From contig NC_085136.1 of NCBI RefSeq assembly GCF_035046485.1, positions 75,595,734 through 75,659,733 on the forward strand: 64,000 nucleotides of DNA. The letters run 5' to 3'. Position 1 is the first letter of the stretch. Every line of letters begins with the position of its first letter. This DNA comes from Aedes albopictus. Lineage: Eukaryota > Arthropoda > Insecta > Diptera > Culicidae. Under the pieces are notes generated by a model. It ran no database searches, was not told where the DNA came from, and saw only the letters and a program-made list of their open reading frames with translations. This document shows positions 32,285 to 44,400 of the stretch, one piece after another. The position numbers and the translations under genes were made by a program.

Positions 32285-32570
32285 CCTTGCAGGTCACAAA
32301 GATGGCAGATCGTCCAGCTCAGTTGGCTGCTTTGCCACGTGGCCAACTTGGGGTTGGACCTATGGCCGGGTCGAGAAACTCGCCAGGATTGGTGGAGCAG
32401 TGCATCACTGATCTGCAGGTCTCACCCTGGGACTTATCAGGGTCGCGGTGGTCTAATCTGGCGCCTTCGGGAACCGAGTGACCGTTTAATGTAATCTCCA
32501 ACACTTTTCTAAAAAAAAAAATGAAAGAAAGACTTGGCTCGACACATTTTCACTGTCTCGTTGTCGATCC
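32285..32570 (+). other. unassigned, A-rich-tailed stretch
   Basis: A 64-codon frame at 32287-32481 (no known domain) is followed by TCTCCAACACTTTTC and an A-run at 32510-32521. It could be a retroposed fragment joined to the LTR, but no duplication is seen. Confidence 0.3.
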
Positions 32571-32574
32571 TTAA

Positions 32575-32775
32575 GGTGAATATAGAACGAAGCCACACAT
32601 TGAATTTTCGAAAGCACAAATCTGAAGAACCAAGTATCACACTAAGCTGAAAAGTTGTTCGATTGGTCACCACCAGCGGGTGACCAATCGATCAACTTTT
32701 CAGCTCGGTGCGATGTTTGGTTCCTCAGATTTGTGCTTTCGAAAATTCAAGGTGTGGCTTCGTTCTATATTCACT
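32575..32775. mobile_element. TTAA-flanked hairpin MITE
   Basis: 201-bp almost perfect hairpin flanked by TTAA (32571-32574, 32776-32779). Ends GGTGAATATAGAACGAAGCC and the inverse of AGTGAATATAGAACGAAGCC. TTAA targets are typical of piggyBac transposons, so it may be moved by a piggyBac-type transposase (inference). A partial relative is at 13070-13200. Confidence 0.9.
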
Positions 32776-33208
32776 TTAACTGTCGGCTCTACGCTGTCTC
32801 GCCGTCCACCGTCCCACATAATAGAATAAAGACTGCAACGCGCAAATCATACATTTTTTTTATAATTTTAGGCTGCGTACACTAAAATTTTTGGACCAGT
32901 AATGGTACATTGTATGTAGCTTATACCATAAAATTTTCATCAAAATCGGTTTAGTATTTGCTGAGATATTGTTGAATCCTGAGATCTGCAATTTTAAAGT
33001 TTTGTACAAAGCGCTCCATAGTAAATTTTCGGCAATTTAAGGACAGTAAAGCACAATTTAGATAAAAGAACTACCAATACTGCTCCAGTTCTATGAAAAT
33101 TTTACAGTGTAATACTATTATAAAAATAGGCTTTTGAGACATTTTGAATGAATACTTTCAACCACAATTCATTTCATTTATTTAGTTAACATCAAATCAA
33201 CATCAACA

Positions 33209-33655
33209 TCATGATAATACTGAATCAACCATTAGCCGCCATAATACTCGATTTGCAGCTGCAGCTCTCCAACCTCGGTCGCGCCCAACACTAGCCAGAT
33301 CACGCTCCACCTGGTCCGCCCATCGTGCTCTCTGCGCTCCACGCCTTCTTGTACCAACCGGATGGTTAGCAAACACCAACTTTGCAGGGTTGTTGTCCGG
33401 CATTCTTGCAACATGCTCTGCCCACCGTATCCTTCCGCCTTTGGCCACTTTCTGGATGCCGGGTTCGCCGTAGAGTGTAGCGAACTCGTGGTTCATCCTT
33501 CTCCGCCACACACCGTTCTCCTGCACGCCGCCGAAGATCGTCCTTAGCACCCGTCGCTCGAAAACTCCGAGTGCTTACAGGTCCTCCTCGAGCATCGTCC
33601 ATGTCTTGTGTCCGTAGAGAACCACCGGTCTTATTAACGTCTTATACATGGTAGA
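33209..33655 (-). pseudogene. RTE-clade LINE 3' fragment (ORF C-terminus)
   Basis: Minus-strand frame 33209-33550 has RRMNHEF, RIRWAEHVARMPDNNPAKL and RWADQVERDLASVGRDRGWR, the C-terminal tail found in this LINE family. A shorter relative lies at 45745-45903. Domain function is uncertain. Confidence 0.7.
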
Positions 33656-33659
33656 CTGG

Positions 33660-33965
33660 CGAAGACTGGCGCTTGAGCCTAGCTATTTAGCACTGTAGTT
33701 GGAGGAAATGCCAATGCAGAACCCGTAGCTTCCGGGAAGGTAAGCCCAGCTCCCTGGGTTAGTGGGTTGGTGTCAGGCCCTGTGAGCCAGCCGTAAAAAA
33801 GACTAGCACCGGAAAATCAACAAGAGTAGAATGCGAACCAATACCAATGGCGACGACCACAGCGACGAAAAGGGGCTTGCGATTGGAAGCTCGGTACGTG
33901 GAACTGCAGATCTCTCAACTTCATCGGGAGCACCCGCATACTCGCCGATATACTTTCAACTACAA
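33660..33965 (+). pseudogene. RTE-clade LINE 5' fragment
   Basis: Plus strand: leader-like GTAAGCCCAGCTCCCTGGG, then GATTGGAAGCTCGGTACGTG, GAACTGCAGATCTCTCAACT and CGGGAGCACCCGCATACTCG, matching the complement of 48300-48370. It ends abruptly at 33965. Confidence 0.65.
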
Positions 33966-34107
33966 CTACAGTTCAAAAAAAAACTGACCGGGTGCCACCT
34001 AAGAAAATATAACTATGTAACGGCTAGATAAAATTGAATGAAATTATTACACAACATTTTGACATGCATACTTTACAAACAGAAAAATTTTCATTGGAAT
34101 CGGTTAA

Positions 34108-34390
34108 CTTCTTCTTCTTCTTGGCGTAACGTCCTCACTGGGACAAAGCCTGCTTCTCAGCTTAGTGTTCTATGAGCACTTCCACAGTTATTAACTGAGA
34201 GCTTCCTCTGCCAATGACCATTTTGCATGTGTATATCGTGTGGCAGGCACGAAGATACTCTATGCCCAAGGAAGTCAAGGAAATTTCGTTTACGAAAAGA
34301 TCCTGGACCGACCGGGAATCGAACCCGTCACCCTCAGCATGGTCATGCTGAATACCCGTGCGTTTACCGCCTCGGCTATATGGGCCCTGG
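34108..34390 (-). repeat. tRNA-derived SINE with GAAGAAGAAG tail
   Basis: Nearly complete minus-strand copy. The tRNA-like head (34305-34390) has box B GGGTTCGATTCCCGG and box A-like TATAGCCGAGGCGGTAAACG. The body has GATCTTTTCGTAAACGAAAT, TGCCTGCCACACG and CTGAGAAGCAGGCTTTGTC, and the tail is GAAGAAGAAGAAG. It may be flanked by GGTTAAC-like repeats (about 34103 and 34391). Other copies: 5970, 9240, 11060, 50229. Confidence 0.85.
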
Positions 34391-34639
34391 TTAACGTCTT
34401 CTGGTTATATAAATAAGACAGTAAAATTGTGTCCTTATTTTTGAATCCACTTTGTACAAAACTTTAAAATGGCAGATCTCAGGATTCAACAATATCTACG
34501 CAAATACTGATTGAAAACTGATTTTGATGAAAATTTTATGGTATAAGCTACATACAATGGACCATTACTGGTCCAAAAATCAGCTATTTTGGTGTACGCA
34601 GTCTATAGTTATGAAAAAATTGTTTGACAAAAATTTGCG

Positions 34640-34985
34640 CGTTCCAGTCTTTAAAACAAAATGTTATCGTACGGTAACATGCTTCGGGATGTAACCCGGC
34701 AGAACATGGAACGATACAAACAGAAGTGGAAACAGCAGACTCTTTCGGGAGACAAAACGCCGTCTGGAAGAAGAGCAGTGCGAGTAAATGGAATTGCTGT
34801 GACGTTCCCAAGAAACACGGAACCTCTACCAGAAGCTGAACGCCTTCCACATCGCGCCGCGAGTCGAAATGCGCAGGAATAAAGATGGGAACCTTCTAAC
34901 GTGAGGTGATTGAATGGCGGAAGCAGCACTTCAATGACCACCTGAATGGATGTAAAGAATGTGCTACCCATGAAGTCCCTGAGGC
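34640..34985 (+). pseudogene. RTE-clade LINE fragment between endonuclease and RT
   Basis: Plus-strand translation gives NMERYKQKWKQQTLSGDK followed by GTTTCTTGG-type sequence and GAATGGCGGAAGCAGCACTT, corresponding to the linker in the copy at 47230-47530. The reading frame is broken. Confidence 0.65.
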
Positions 34986-35490
34986 TTTCAGGGGGCTTCA
35001 TGGGCTCTCAGGCGAGCTATAGGAGGATTTCAAGCGAGTTTCAGGAGCGTTGCTAGGTGTTTCAAGGCGTTTCAGGAAGTTTCAGAATAGTTTTAGGGGG
35101 CTAGGGAAGCTTAACAGGGGTTTCAGGGATGATTTTGAACCCGTTCCTAGACGTTTCAGGGAGTATCATAAGGGTTACAGGTGTTTCAGAAAATGTTTAG
35201 GAGCTTCACAGACTCTTAAGTGTGTTGAGAGGCGTTTCAGGTCGCAGAGCTCTCAGGCGATCGCCACAGATGAGCTTCATGGGGCTTGCACGTCAGACTC
35301 CAAGACTTTTCTTGGCGTTCCAGTTGGTTTTAGAGATGTCTTAGGGGGCTTAACAGACTTTTAGGTGAGCTTCAGGAGGATTTCAGGGGGGTTTCAGAGA
35401 AGATTCAGGTAGTTTCAGGGGGCTTCACGGGCTTCCAAGTGAGCTTCAAGGGCGTTTTAGAGGGTTTCAGAAGAAATTCAAGACGTACCA
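34985..35490. repeat. TTTCAG-type repeat block, + orientation
   Basis: Dense GGGTTTCAGG/GGGCTTCA words all in one orientation, just upstream of the RhoGAP gene. No strand switch inside this block. Confidence 0.65.
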
Positions 35491-35708
35491 TACTGATTAC
35501 ACTTATAGCTTCGCTAACATATGCTCAATGAAGCTCTTGAAGAATTTCAAACTGACATTGAACTTCCTTCTTGACAGCACTGCATGAGGTTGTATAAGTA
35601 AGTAGATCCAATAGCTTTTACTCCAGATAGTTCTCTGATACGGATACATGTGGTAACCATAAAATACACAATAGTTATATCTTCCATTTATATCCTTTCT
35701 TTTCACAG

Positions 35709-35721
35709 ATATCGCCCAACA
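35709..35721 (+). other. 5' UTR end of coding exon 1 (splice acceptor)
   Basis: A pyrimidine-rich tract TCCTTTCTTTTCACAG ends at 35708. The exon then runs ATATCGCCCAACA to the ATG at 35722. The gene therefore has at least one upstream non-coding exon, not identified here. Confidence 0.7.
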
Positions 35722-38700
35722 ATGGCAGACCCTACATCGGCTAGTCTAATGCCAGTGCCAAGACCCCGTCAACGACCCAACAACTCCGCAACTCCCGACA
35801 AAGTCAACAACAATAGCGGTTCATTCACGATCAACCACGATGAACCGGACTGCCCCAGCAACCCATCCATTCCATCGCTCTACCCGAAGCTGGATCCGGA
35901 CACCGTTCCGTCCCTGTACCGCAAGTTGGACTACGAAAACTTCGAAATCCTTCACCCGAAAGTGCAGAACAACAACCCGGAGCCGCCCCCGGATGCGGCT
36001 AGCTCCCGACCCGTTCCAGCGCCACGCCGCACCAAGGTGGTCGTCCAAGAAGAGGATCCAGGAGGTTCCGGTCATTATCAGAATGTGGTGCCGGCCGTAC
36101 CGGCCACTCCGGCACCCACCGGTGGTGGTGCCATAAAGAAGCCTCCACCTCCACGCGTCCCACCTCCACCCAGCCCCGGTATTACGACGGTTCGGAATGA
36201 TCTGCGGGGGACGGGCTCGGAGGCGACTTCACCCAGGTCTTCTTCGGGGAAAATGTTCAGCTACGAGGGGGAGCCCCTGCCGGGGCTGGGTAACTCGACC
36301 GAATCAGATGCGGCGTCCATTGGAAGCGCGGATAGTGGGAGGAAATACAAGACCACTTCACCGGGGTAAGTTCGATGGAGGTGAGAAGTCGGGATATTCA
36401 GAAATTTGTAATTTTGAATTTTATTTGTAGGGAGCTGTTCAAATCGATCGGGATGACGTCCAAACTGCTGACGGAGTCTATCACCGAAAGGATGACTCAC
36501 AAGTCCAAGAAGGTTGCCACCAAGTTGGACAAGAACTTCAAAAACTGGGGTACGGAGGCTACGAACAAGTTCAAGCGTGCTAGCAAATCGATCAACAGCT
36601 TGGCGGAGGACAAGCTATCGCTGTCGTTGGCTAGGAACAAGGAAGGTAAGACTAGTCGGAGTAACAGTACCACAGAGGAGCAGGAGTTTCTGGAGCGAAG
36701 GCAAACCGTGCCACCGGAGAACAGCGATCTCATCAAGAACATTCAGTTCAACAGCCCGTTGAACAACAAGGTTAACAATCGGGAGGATCTGACCAAGGGT
36801 TCCAGTTCCTCCTCGACGTACGACATTCCCAAAAGTGCCAAAAGGACAAACTTTGAGGAGCCTCCGCCGTACACGGAGTCCAGCAAGTCCAAGTCGAACA
36901 GTAGCGCGAGTTTGGCGTCCGCTTCGTCCTCTTCGACCAATCCTCCTCCGTCTGGGACTTTCACCAGGAACTCCGGGCTGAGCCAGAGTTTGTACAGTAA
37001 GATTGTACCAAAAAAGGATCGAAATGGAGGTTTCCCATCGCCGGGTCCTTTGCGGCAGAAGAATAAGAGTGAGTCGAACTTACAGGAGAGTAAGTTCTAC
37101 ATCGATTCGGTGCGGGAGGTGGACATCGGAAGCAGTTCCGAGGATCTACCGCCACCGAAGTTCCCCGCGCCGGTACTTCACGATCAAGAAGCTACCGGAA
37201 AGCGAGAGAACCCGTATGGTAAGCTGAATATCATTCCTCGATCGCCATCCAGTTCTTCAGAAGAGGACAACAATAGTCTTCCAGAAAAGCTGAGGCGTCT
37301 GAAGATCCGGAAGAAATCCGAGAACTACGAGAATGTCGCGGTGGGTAGTTCTTCAGCGCCGGATTCCAGAAGGGCTACCTGCAACTCGGTGAATCGCGTA
37401 TTTTCGCGTAGATCTTCGTCGATCGATGAGCTGCGCAACAACCTCAATCTGCGTTCGGATTCTTGGAATTTCTACGACATTAGCAATAGAGATACGCGGC
37501 AAGGGGAGGACGAGGATGGGGACAGCTCCAGGGTGAGTACTCCAGAGCCAACGTATGCCAACGATGATCAGCATTACGGGCAAATCTGTGAGATGGAGAC
37601 ATCGCTGCTGCAGCCGGAACTACTGCACTCCCGACCGGCAAAGCACGACTACGACGAAGTCTCGATATCGGACATCATCGATGAGTTCGACCCGTTGGCT
37701 CATCGACGATCGCTGGCGGTGATCATGGAGAAGACTGGAAACAACGATGAGCTAGAGCTGATCGAGAACATCCTGAGCGCGGAGTCCTATGGACCAAGGG
37801 TTCAACTGGAGTCCTCCGATGAGAACCTCGTGCCGAAAGACATTCCGAGGGAGCTGCCTAAGCCGCCGAAACGATCGGACTCACTCTTGGAGACATCAAC
37901 GAAGCAAGAAGACCCCGGTCCACCGAACAAAGAACCGCCGCCGATTCCTCGCCGGAAAAAGTCCCGTAGTCCCAAGAGGAGCATGATCATCCACCAGAAT
38001 CTGAACTTGCCTTCGGACAGCATCGAAAACTTGGTGGACGAGGCGGAGATCGAGCCATATCTAGCCAGGGTGGATGAGGCGGAAGCTAATCAAGGACCCG
38101 CAGATTTGAGTTATCCATCTAGCAGTCAAGGTCCTCAAACGAGTTGGTTCGTGCCGGATGATGAAACGCAGCCACAACCCGATAAGTTCCACAAGACTAC
38201 GAACGTGAATCCGTTGAACGAGAAGACCGACAACAAGCCAGTGGAAAAGATACAGAAGGAGCTTCCTACGGAGTTATCACGGATCAGCGAAGACGATACG
38301 TACTTGCCGTCATATTCGGAAGCTATAGGTGCGGAAGTCACGGGTGAGCCATTGCCCGGACCTTCTGCCAGCAAGTCCAGCGTCAAGTCCAAGCTATTCA
38401 ACGCCCTAAAACGCAAATCCAGCTTCAAGTCAAAAGCCGATACTCGAACCGTCCTGGAGATGATCCCGAAGCCGCCGCTAACGGAGCGGCTAATCAGCCA
38501 TCAAGGGCACGTGCTCAAATTCCCATCCGGCATGATCGGCGACGTGTTCAACGAGTTGGCGCCAAGGTCGGCCGTGCTCAAGGAGAAAATCATCCAAACG
38601 TATCAGGATCCGCAGAAAACGCAACCCAAGGAGACGCTCCACATGAAGTTTATCCTCAGCCTGCAATGCGTAGTTCAGCACAAGTTCAACAACGAAGGCG

Positions 38701-41259
38701 GCCCGGACCTGCACTGCTTCGAAGTTGTGCTGGCAATGCCGAAGAAGGAAGGAAGCTCCGGATCTAACCAGCAGCTGGTTACGAATCCGAATCTGGTGAT
38801 CACCAGTAACAACAGTGGGAATGTGAAGACCTTGAGGCAGTCGTACATGTTCGGAGTACACAAGCGATCGGATAGGAATCTGTGGATGGCGAAGATTTTG
38901 CAGTCGGTGACTGAGGTTTTCCCGGACACGTGTCTAGCGGAGTTCACCCGAGCTGGATGGTGTTACATGAAGAAGTCCGTATCGTCAAGCTGGAGTGGGG
39001 CGTGGCTGCTGCTGGCGAAGCGTCGGCTGTATTTCTACAACTACCAGGATCGTCAGCTAGAACAGCTGGATCTACGGAAAGCTCGATGCATCGGAGGCAT
39101 CGAGTCGGACGAATCGATACGGAACCTCCACACGGAAGCGGGGCCGTCGCTGTTCATCGACTGTCCGCCGTATGCTACGCTGTATTTCATTATGGCATCG
39201 CCCAGGGAGACCCAGATATGGAAGAAGATCATCAAGGATACGGCGCACAAGAACGGCAGCAGTCTGCACAGCCAGCAGTTGACCAAGAACGACGTCCCGG
39301 TGCTGATCGACAAATGCATCAACTTCATCTACGCCCATGGTTCGATGTCCGAGGGGATCTACCGCAAGTCCGGATCGGCTAGTCAGGTCACCAAGATCTT
39401 GCAGCTGTTCAAGGAGGACGCCTTTGCAGTCCAGCTGATACGCGGGGAGTTTAATGAATACGACGTTGCTGGGGCGCTTAAGAAGTTCATCCGGGACATT
39501 CCGAATTCGTTCTTCGGAAGCTACTCCATCAGTTTCGTCAGTATTACCAGCTTGAAGTCTGCCAAGGACAAAATCGATTCCTACAAGGAACTGCTCTCGC
39601 GTCTACCAAAGGTTGAATACCAAACCTTGAAGAAGCTAGTGGGTCACCTGAGTTTCATCGCATCCCTGGAGCGACACAACAAGATGGGCGTTCCAAACCT
39701 GGCCATGATCTGGGGATCGACGCTGATGGCCAACTCCTCGCAAAACCAAGAAGCGGAACAGTATACGTACAGTCAGGAGGAAGCGGACGTCGTTGCGGAT
39801 CTGATCAAGCTCTACAAAAACCTGTTCACGATCACCCCGGAGGAGGTCAAGAAGGAGCTGTTGATGCTGAAAGTGCTGCAGAAGTATCACGCCGCAGCGG
39901 AGAACTTGTCCGATACGGTAAAGGACTCCGGTGACTTGAAGGTCTGGATCGCGATCGAATGCGACGAGGGAAGCAGCACTGCAGCGAGTGAAGAAAAGAC
40001 GCAGATCAACGTGACGATCAATCCGACCAAAACGGCGTCCGATATCTGCAAGGAGCTAGCTGGGAAGACGCCATTCCAGTGGTACAAACTGACATTGTAC
40101 GAAGTCATCGGAGACGGTTCGTTGATTCGACCCGTGCACTACAGTGAGAAGGCGTTGGAGATCGTGTTAAGGTAAGTTCGGTGACTCAGTACCGAGAATT
40201 CAATGACCCCTCATCGACCTTCATTTCAGGTGGACCTACTGGAACGACGCCGATCGGAAGAACAACTACCTTTCGATCAGGCAAACGACGACCCTGAATG
40301 ATGTCTACCGGCACATCCAGAAGTCGCCACTGATGACACCCACCACGGAGTTGAAGTTCGCCGATCGGAAAACGAAGACCTTGCGGAGTTACAAGCTGCA
40401 GTTGATCGGGAAGGAGATCGTCGTGTTGAAGCGGGTCGACAAGAAGGATAAGAGTCTGTACGAGGAGCTGATGAAGATCGATCTGGGCAAGGTTCAGGCC
40501 TACATCGGAAGGGAAGCGAAGCGGGATCAGTCAAGCTTGCGATGGGCGATTACGCTAGTGGAGAATGATTTCAAGAAGAGGTAGGTTTCCGATTTGGGAT
40601 GTGGTAGGTTACATCCAAACTGTTGTTGAGATTAGAAATTGAAGTCTACGGTTGTGATAGTTTTATGTTTAACCCTCCTAAGATGTTACGCTAGACGCAC
40701 CATGATGGCGTAGTGCAGTTCAACGAGCCTATCTGGGTCATATTGACCCCAGCATCCAACTAGGGTTGAATAAAGCCCAAGAGTGGTATATAGGGAGTTT
40801 TAAGGGGGCATCGGAGGGTTTCTGAAGAGGTTTGAGGAGAGTTCAAAGGGCGTGTGAGGAAAGACAAACGAGATTCAAGGAACCCCTGAAATTCCTGAAA
40901 AAAATAAATGAAACCCTTTGGTATTCTCTTTACTTCTCAGAAACGTCCAGCAACATCTCGAAACCCTTTTGAAACCTCATTGAAAATTCCCTGAAACCCA
41001 TTAGAACCCTCCAAAAACTCTTAAAAGTTTCAGATACCCTCTGATATTCAAGCAAAACTTAAGCACGAAAAAACATCACACATAACTTATATGTATTATA
41101 ATTTGCTACGTTGTTTCTCCCCGCAGGACCCGGGACGCCCCCTTCATTGGCCACCTGTTCGGAGGAATCGATTTCAACGACCAAGTCCTGTGGTATTCCA
41201 GCATTCTGTACAGTCTACACAAGGATGACATCCTGCCGAGCAGCGATTTGTTCTTCTAG
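35722..41259 (+). CDS. RhoGAP15B: ARAP-like Rho GTPase-activating protein (RhoGAP15B-type)
   Basis: Four coding exons: 35722-36365, 36431-40171, 40230-40580 and 41127-41259, all with GT..AG introns. The joins keep frame and give 1,622 residues. It stimulates GTP hydrolysis on Rho-family GTPases at membranes and links phosphoinositides to actin (family knowledge). A proline-rich N-terminus (KKPPPPRVPPPPSPG near 139-153) leads into a long serine-rich, disordered first half. A PH-like segment lies at about 951-1045 and a clear PH at about 1052-1159 (GWCYMKKS, W near its end). RhoGAP spans about 1170-1350 with the arginine finger in GIYRKSG (R1193) and a GALKKFIRDIP block. A Ras-association-like domain (1385-1470) and a C-terminal PH-like domain (1500-1620) follow. 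There is no ArfGAP zinc finger or SAM domain, unlike vertebrate ARAPs. The start is the first ATG after a splice acceptor. The symbol follows the Drosophila relative. Confidence 0.88.
40581..41126. repeat. intron 3 of RhoGAP gene with TTTCAG-type repeat block
   Basis: GTAGGT donor and CCCCGCAG acceptor. From 40795 to 40880 words read GGGTTTC/TTTGAGGAG. From 40885 to 41050 they read CCTGAAA/GAAACCC, a small strand switch inside the intron. Confidence 0.7.
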
Positions 41260-41346
41260 CCAATTAAAATAGATCAATATTTACACACGAGAGTATTTTC
41301 GTCTTATTGTAGATTTTATCCAGTTTTCTGTTTCAATTTAGCCATG

Positions 41347-41352
41347 AATAAA
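41347..41352 (+). terminator. polyadenylation signal of RhoGAP gene
   Basis: AATAAA 88 bp after the stop codon, the first canonical hexamer downstream. Confidence 0.65.
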
Positions 41353-41485
41353 TCTTAAGACCTTCTTCAAAGGGTCGAATATTTTTGAAACTTCTCAATC
41401 TTTAATCCACTTAAAAAGGAATCCATTTCCTTTCGGTAATACTTTAATGCAAATACCTTCGAACAGTCACCACCCCTCCCCCTCA

Positions 41486-44400
41486 TCATGCCGTCGTAGT
41501 CTCGGCATCCACCTCTTCCCTTACGCTAGTCATGTTTCCTCCGTTGGTCACAGTCGACCCACCACCGGAGTCCTGAACTGCCGTTCCCGTTGTCGTGGTT
41601 GTCGTTACTGCCTCCCTCTCCTCGCTACTCCTCTGGTCCACCCTACTGGAAGACGTCGGAGCATCCCCGTTGGTCCGAACGGTGAAGTATTTCTGTTCCT
41701 GCTCGTGTCGCCGTTGGCACTCGATGCCGTAGATCACCAGAAAGCTGGACGCCAACAGGCAACCCAGGCTGCTGAGGATCGCGAACGAAAGCGCGATGTA
41801 GTACCACACGCTGAGCACCTCGCTGCAGTTGAAGTCACTGTGGGTGGAAGGGGAGATATGGAACGCAATTAGTCTAAATTTATCTGAAGTTTGTTTTTGA
41901 GGATTTTAAGCTGGTTTCAGTAATCCTTAAAGTGTTTTGGGAGTTTCATTCCATGGAAGGCCTCTCATGAAGACCTCAACACCCAAAAACCTGATCAAAT
42001 TCCTCTGTAGCTCCAAGAAACTTCCGGGAGATCCCTTGGAACCCTACTCGAATACCTAAGATCTCCTGAAACCCCTATCCTCTCGAAACCAACTGAACCC
42101 ACTTGAACATGACCTGAAACTTATTTGGAATCCTCAAGAACACGCTGAACCCTGAACATTCTGAATGCCCCTGGAATTTCTCCGAAACATCATGTAATCC
42201 CCATTATAGCCCTCTGAAAACATCTGAATCTTCCCTAAGCCCCTTTAAGTCTTTTCGAAACCCCTCTGTAAACCCATATAATCATTAGAAACACCCCTGA
42301 AACCAATAGCTCCCATAAGTCGCCTATCACCAGGTTCAGCTTGGCAATGCCCTCCTCTCATTCTACTTTGCTAAACCTTAACTTGTGTCATTGCTCCATT
42401 CTAATGCAATCCTTCTTTCCCTTACTTTTCCCTTGAACCTTCCAGACAATCTACATAGCCTTCCCTTCAACTCCTCTGAAAGTTCCATTGCCCTCTCCCT
42501 TCCCTTAGAACCCTTTGTGACAAGCTGTTTTATCCATCGCTTCCTCAGATGTTCCGGAGACTCTCTATTGCTAACGCCCTGTTCGTCTTTTCCATAGTTT
42601 CTATAATGACATTTCCTTCCACTGATTTCCAGACAATGTCATGGGAGTCCCAGGACTCCATGAGACTTAACAAGTGTTCCAAGGTGGATTTGCGGTAAGT
42701 TTTAAGAGAGTTCATAATGGTTTCAGGGGACTTACAGGTGTTTTAGAGGGGTTTTGGAGGATTCTTGGAAAATCTTATAGAGTGTCAAGGGATTTTTAGA
42801 AGATTTCAAAAATATCAAGGGAATTTCACTCGGGGATCAAAGAGCTTCAAGAAGCCTTCCAGGGCGTTCAGAAAATTCCATGAGAGTTTCCATGGTGTTT
42901 CAGCAGACTTTTAAAAGGGTTCAGTAGATTTGAGATGGGTTCCGTGGGAGGTTCAGCGGCGATTCGGGGTTATTATTCTTCTTTTTCTTCTTCTTTATGG
43001 CTCTACGTTCCAACTGAGGCTTGGCCTGCCTCGCTTCAACTTAGTGTTCTTTGAGCATTTCCACAGTTAGAAGGGCTTTCCTTGCCTGCCATTGCATGAA
43101 ATTGTATATTGTGGGGCAAGTGCAATGGTACACTATGCCCAGGGAGTCGAGAAAATTTTCCTGATGGGAACGGAAATCGAACCCGCCGTCTCCGGATTGG
43201 CGATCCATAGCCTTAACCACTAGGCTAACTGGAGACCTCAGTTTATAAGAAACCTGATAACCCCTGACATCTCCTTAAAATTTCTCTGACATCCTTTAAC
43301 ATGAAACCTTTACGAACTTCTACGGCTCTAGAAGACATTCAGAGGGTTTCAGGTTGGTTTCAGTAGGCTTCATGAGTTTTCTTGGGGCTTCAGCGAGGTA
43401 GAAGGTTAAACCTTTTTTCGGGAGCAAAGATAGGTAGAACTTCGTTCGAATCTGGACAATCATCCCTCACGGACTTCAGGGGGTTCCAGGGCACTTCAGG
43501 GTAGCTTTTCAGGGGCAGTCTCAGGCGGATTACATGAGGACACTAGAGTGGTTTCGGGGGAGGATCTATGGAGGCGTTAATGATTTTCTAAGAGGGATCC
43601 AACGGGGATTCAGGAAGCTTTGGGTTTCCAGGGTTTCACACTTATTATACTTCTCTGAGACGCCTCGAATTCCCAGGAACCCCATGGAGTACCCTTGAAA
43701 CTCTCCTAAAATACTTTGAAACCGCACAAAACCTACAACTCCTTCATGAAATTCTTTTTAAACCTATCTTAAACAGTTTAAAACTTCCGTGGATCTCCTT
43801 AATGTCCCCTGATGGTTCCCTGAATCATCCCAAAAACCCCTGATCACTCCCCTTGACACTTTGATAATGCTCTCTCGAAACCCATCATAACTTTCATAAG
43901 CCCCAATACCCTCCATAGTATTTATAGACCCATCTGAAATACCTAAACTGTTCCTTGCTCCTCTGGAATGCTCTACAAACCTCCTGCCCCCCTTGAGCTT
44001 CTCCAAAAAACTCTCTTGACACCTCTTCAATTAAACCCCTTGAAACTATCTTCCACATCTTCCTTCTCAAACAACAATTTGAAATCCTATTAGTTTTCAA
44101 AAGCTTTTGATAACCACCATAAAACCTTAATGATTCGACTTTGGTTTTATACTGCTTTTAAAGACCTTCTCAACCTTTTTTCTGAACTGTTTCACCGCAG
44201 CAGCTGCTGCACTTTATAATAAAAAGTTCACTTCAGTTGAACCTTCCTGAAAACCCTCCTAGTCTCCCCTCTGAAACCCTCTGAAAATTCCATTCCCCCC
44301 CCAACACACTTTGGATTCCTTTAGTCGCTTCTTTTTTCTTTAATCCTCCTGAATACTTTAATACCCTTCGTTCACCCCCCTTACGAGCCGTTAGATCTGA

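Larger units (their letters stand above)
32871..34601. mobile_element. TIR element with about 140-bp arms, host to LINE and SINE pieces
   Basis: Ends GGCTGCGTACAC and the inverse of GACTGCGTACAC, flanked by TA. Arms (32871-33012 and about 34450-34601) are inverted copies sharing TGGACCAGTAATGG, GTAGCTTATACCATAAAATT and CTTTGTACAAAACTTTAAAA. The interior has two LINE scraps and a SINE. No transposase. Confidence 0.85.
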
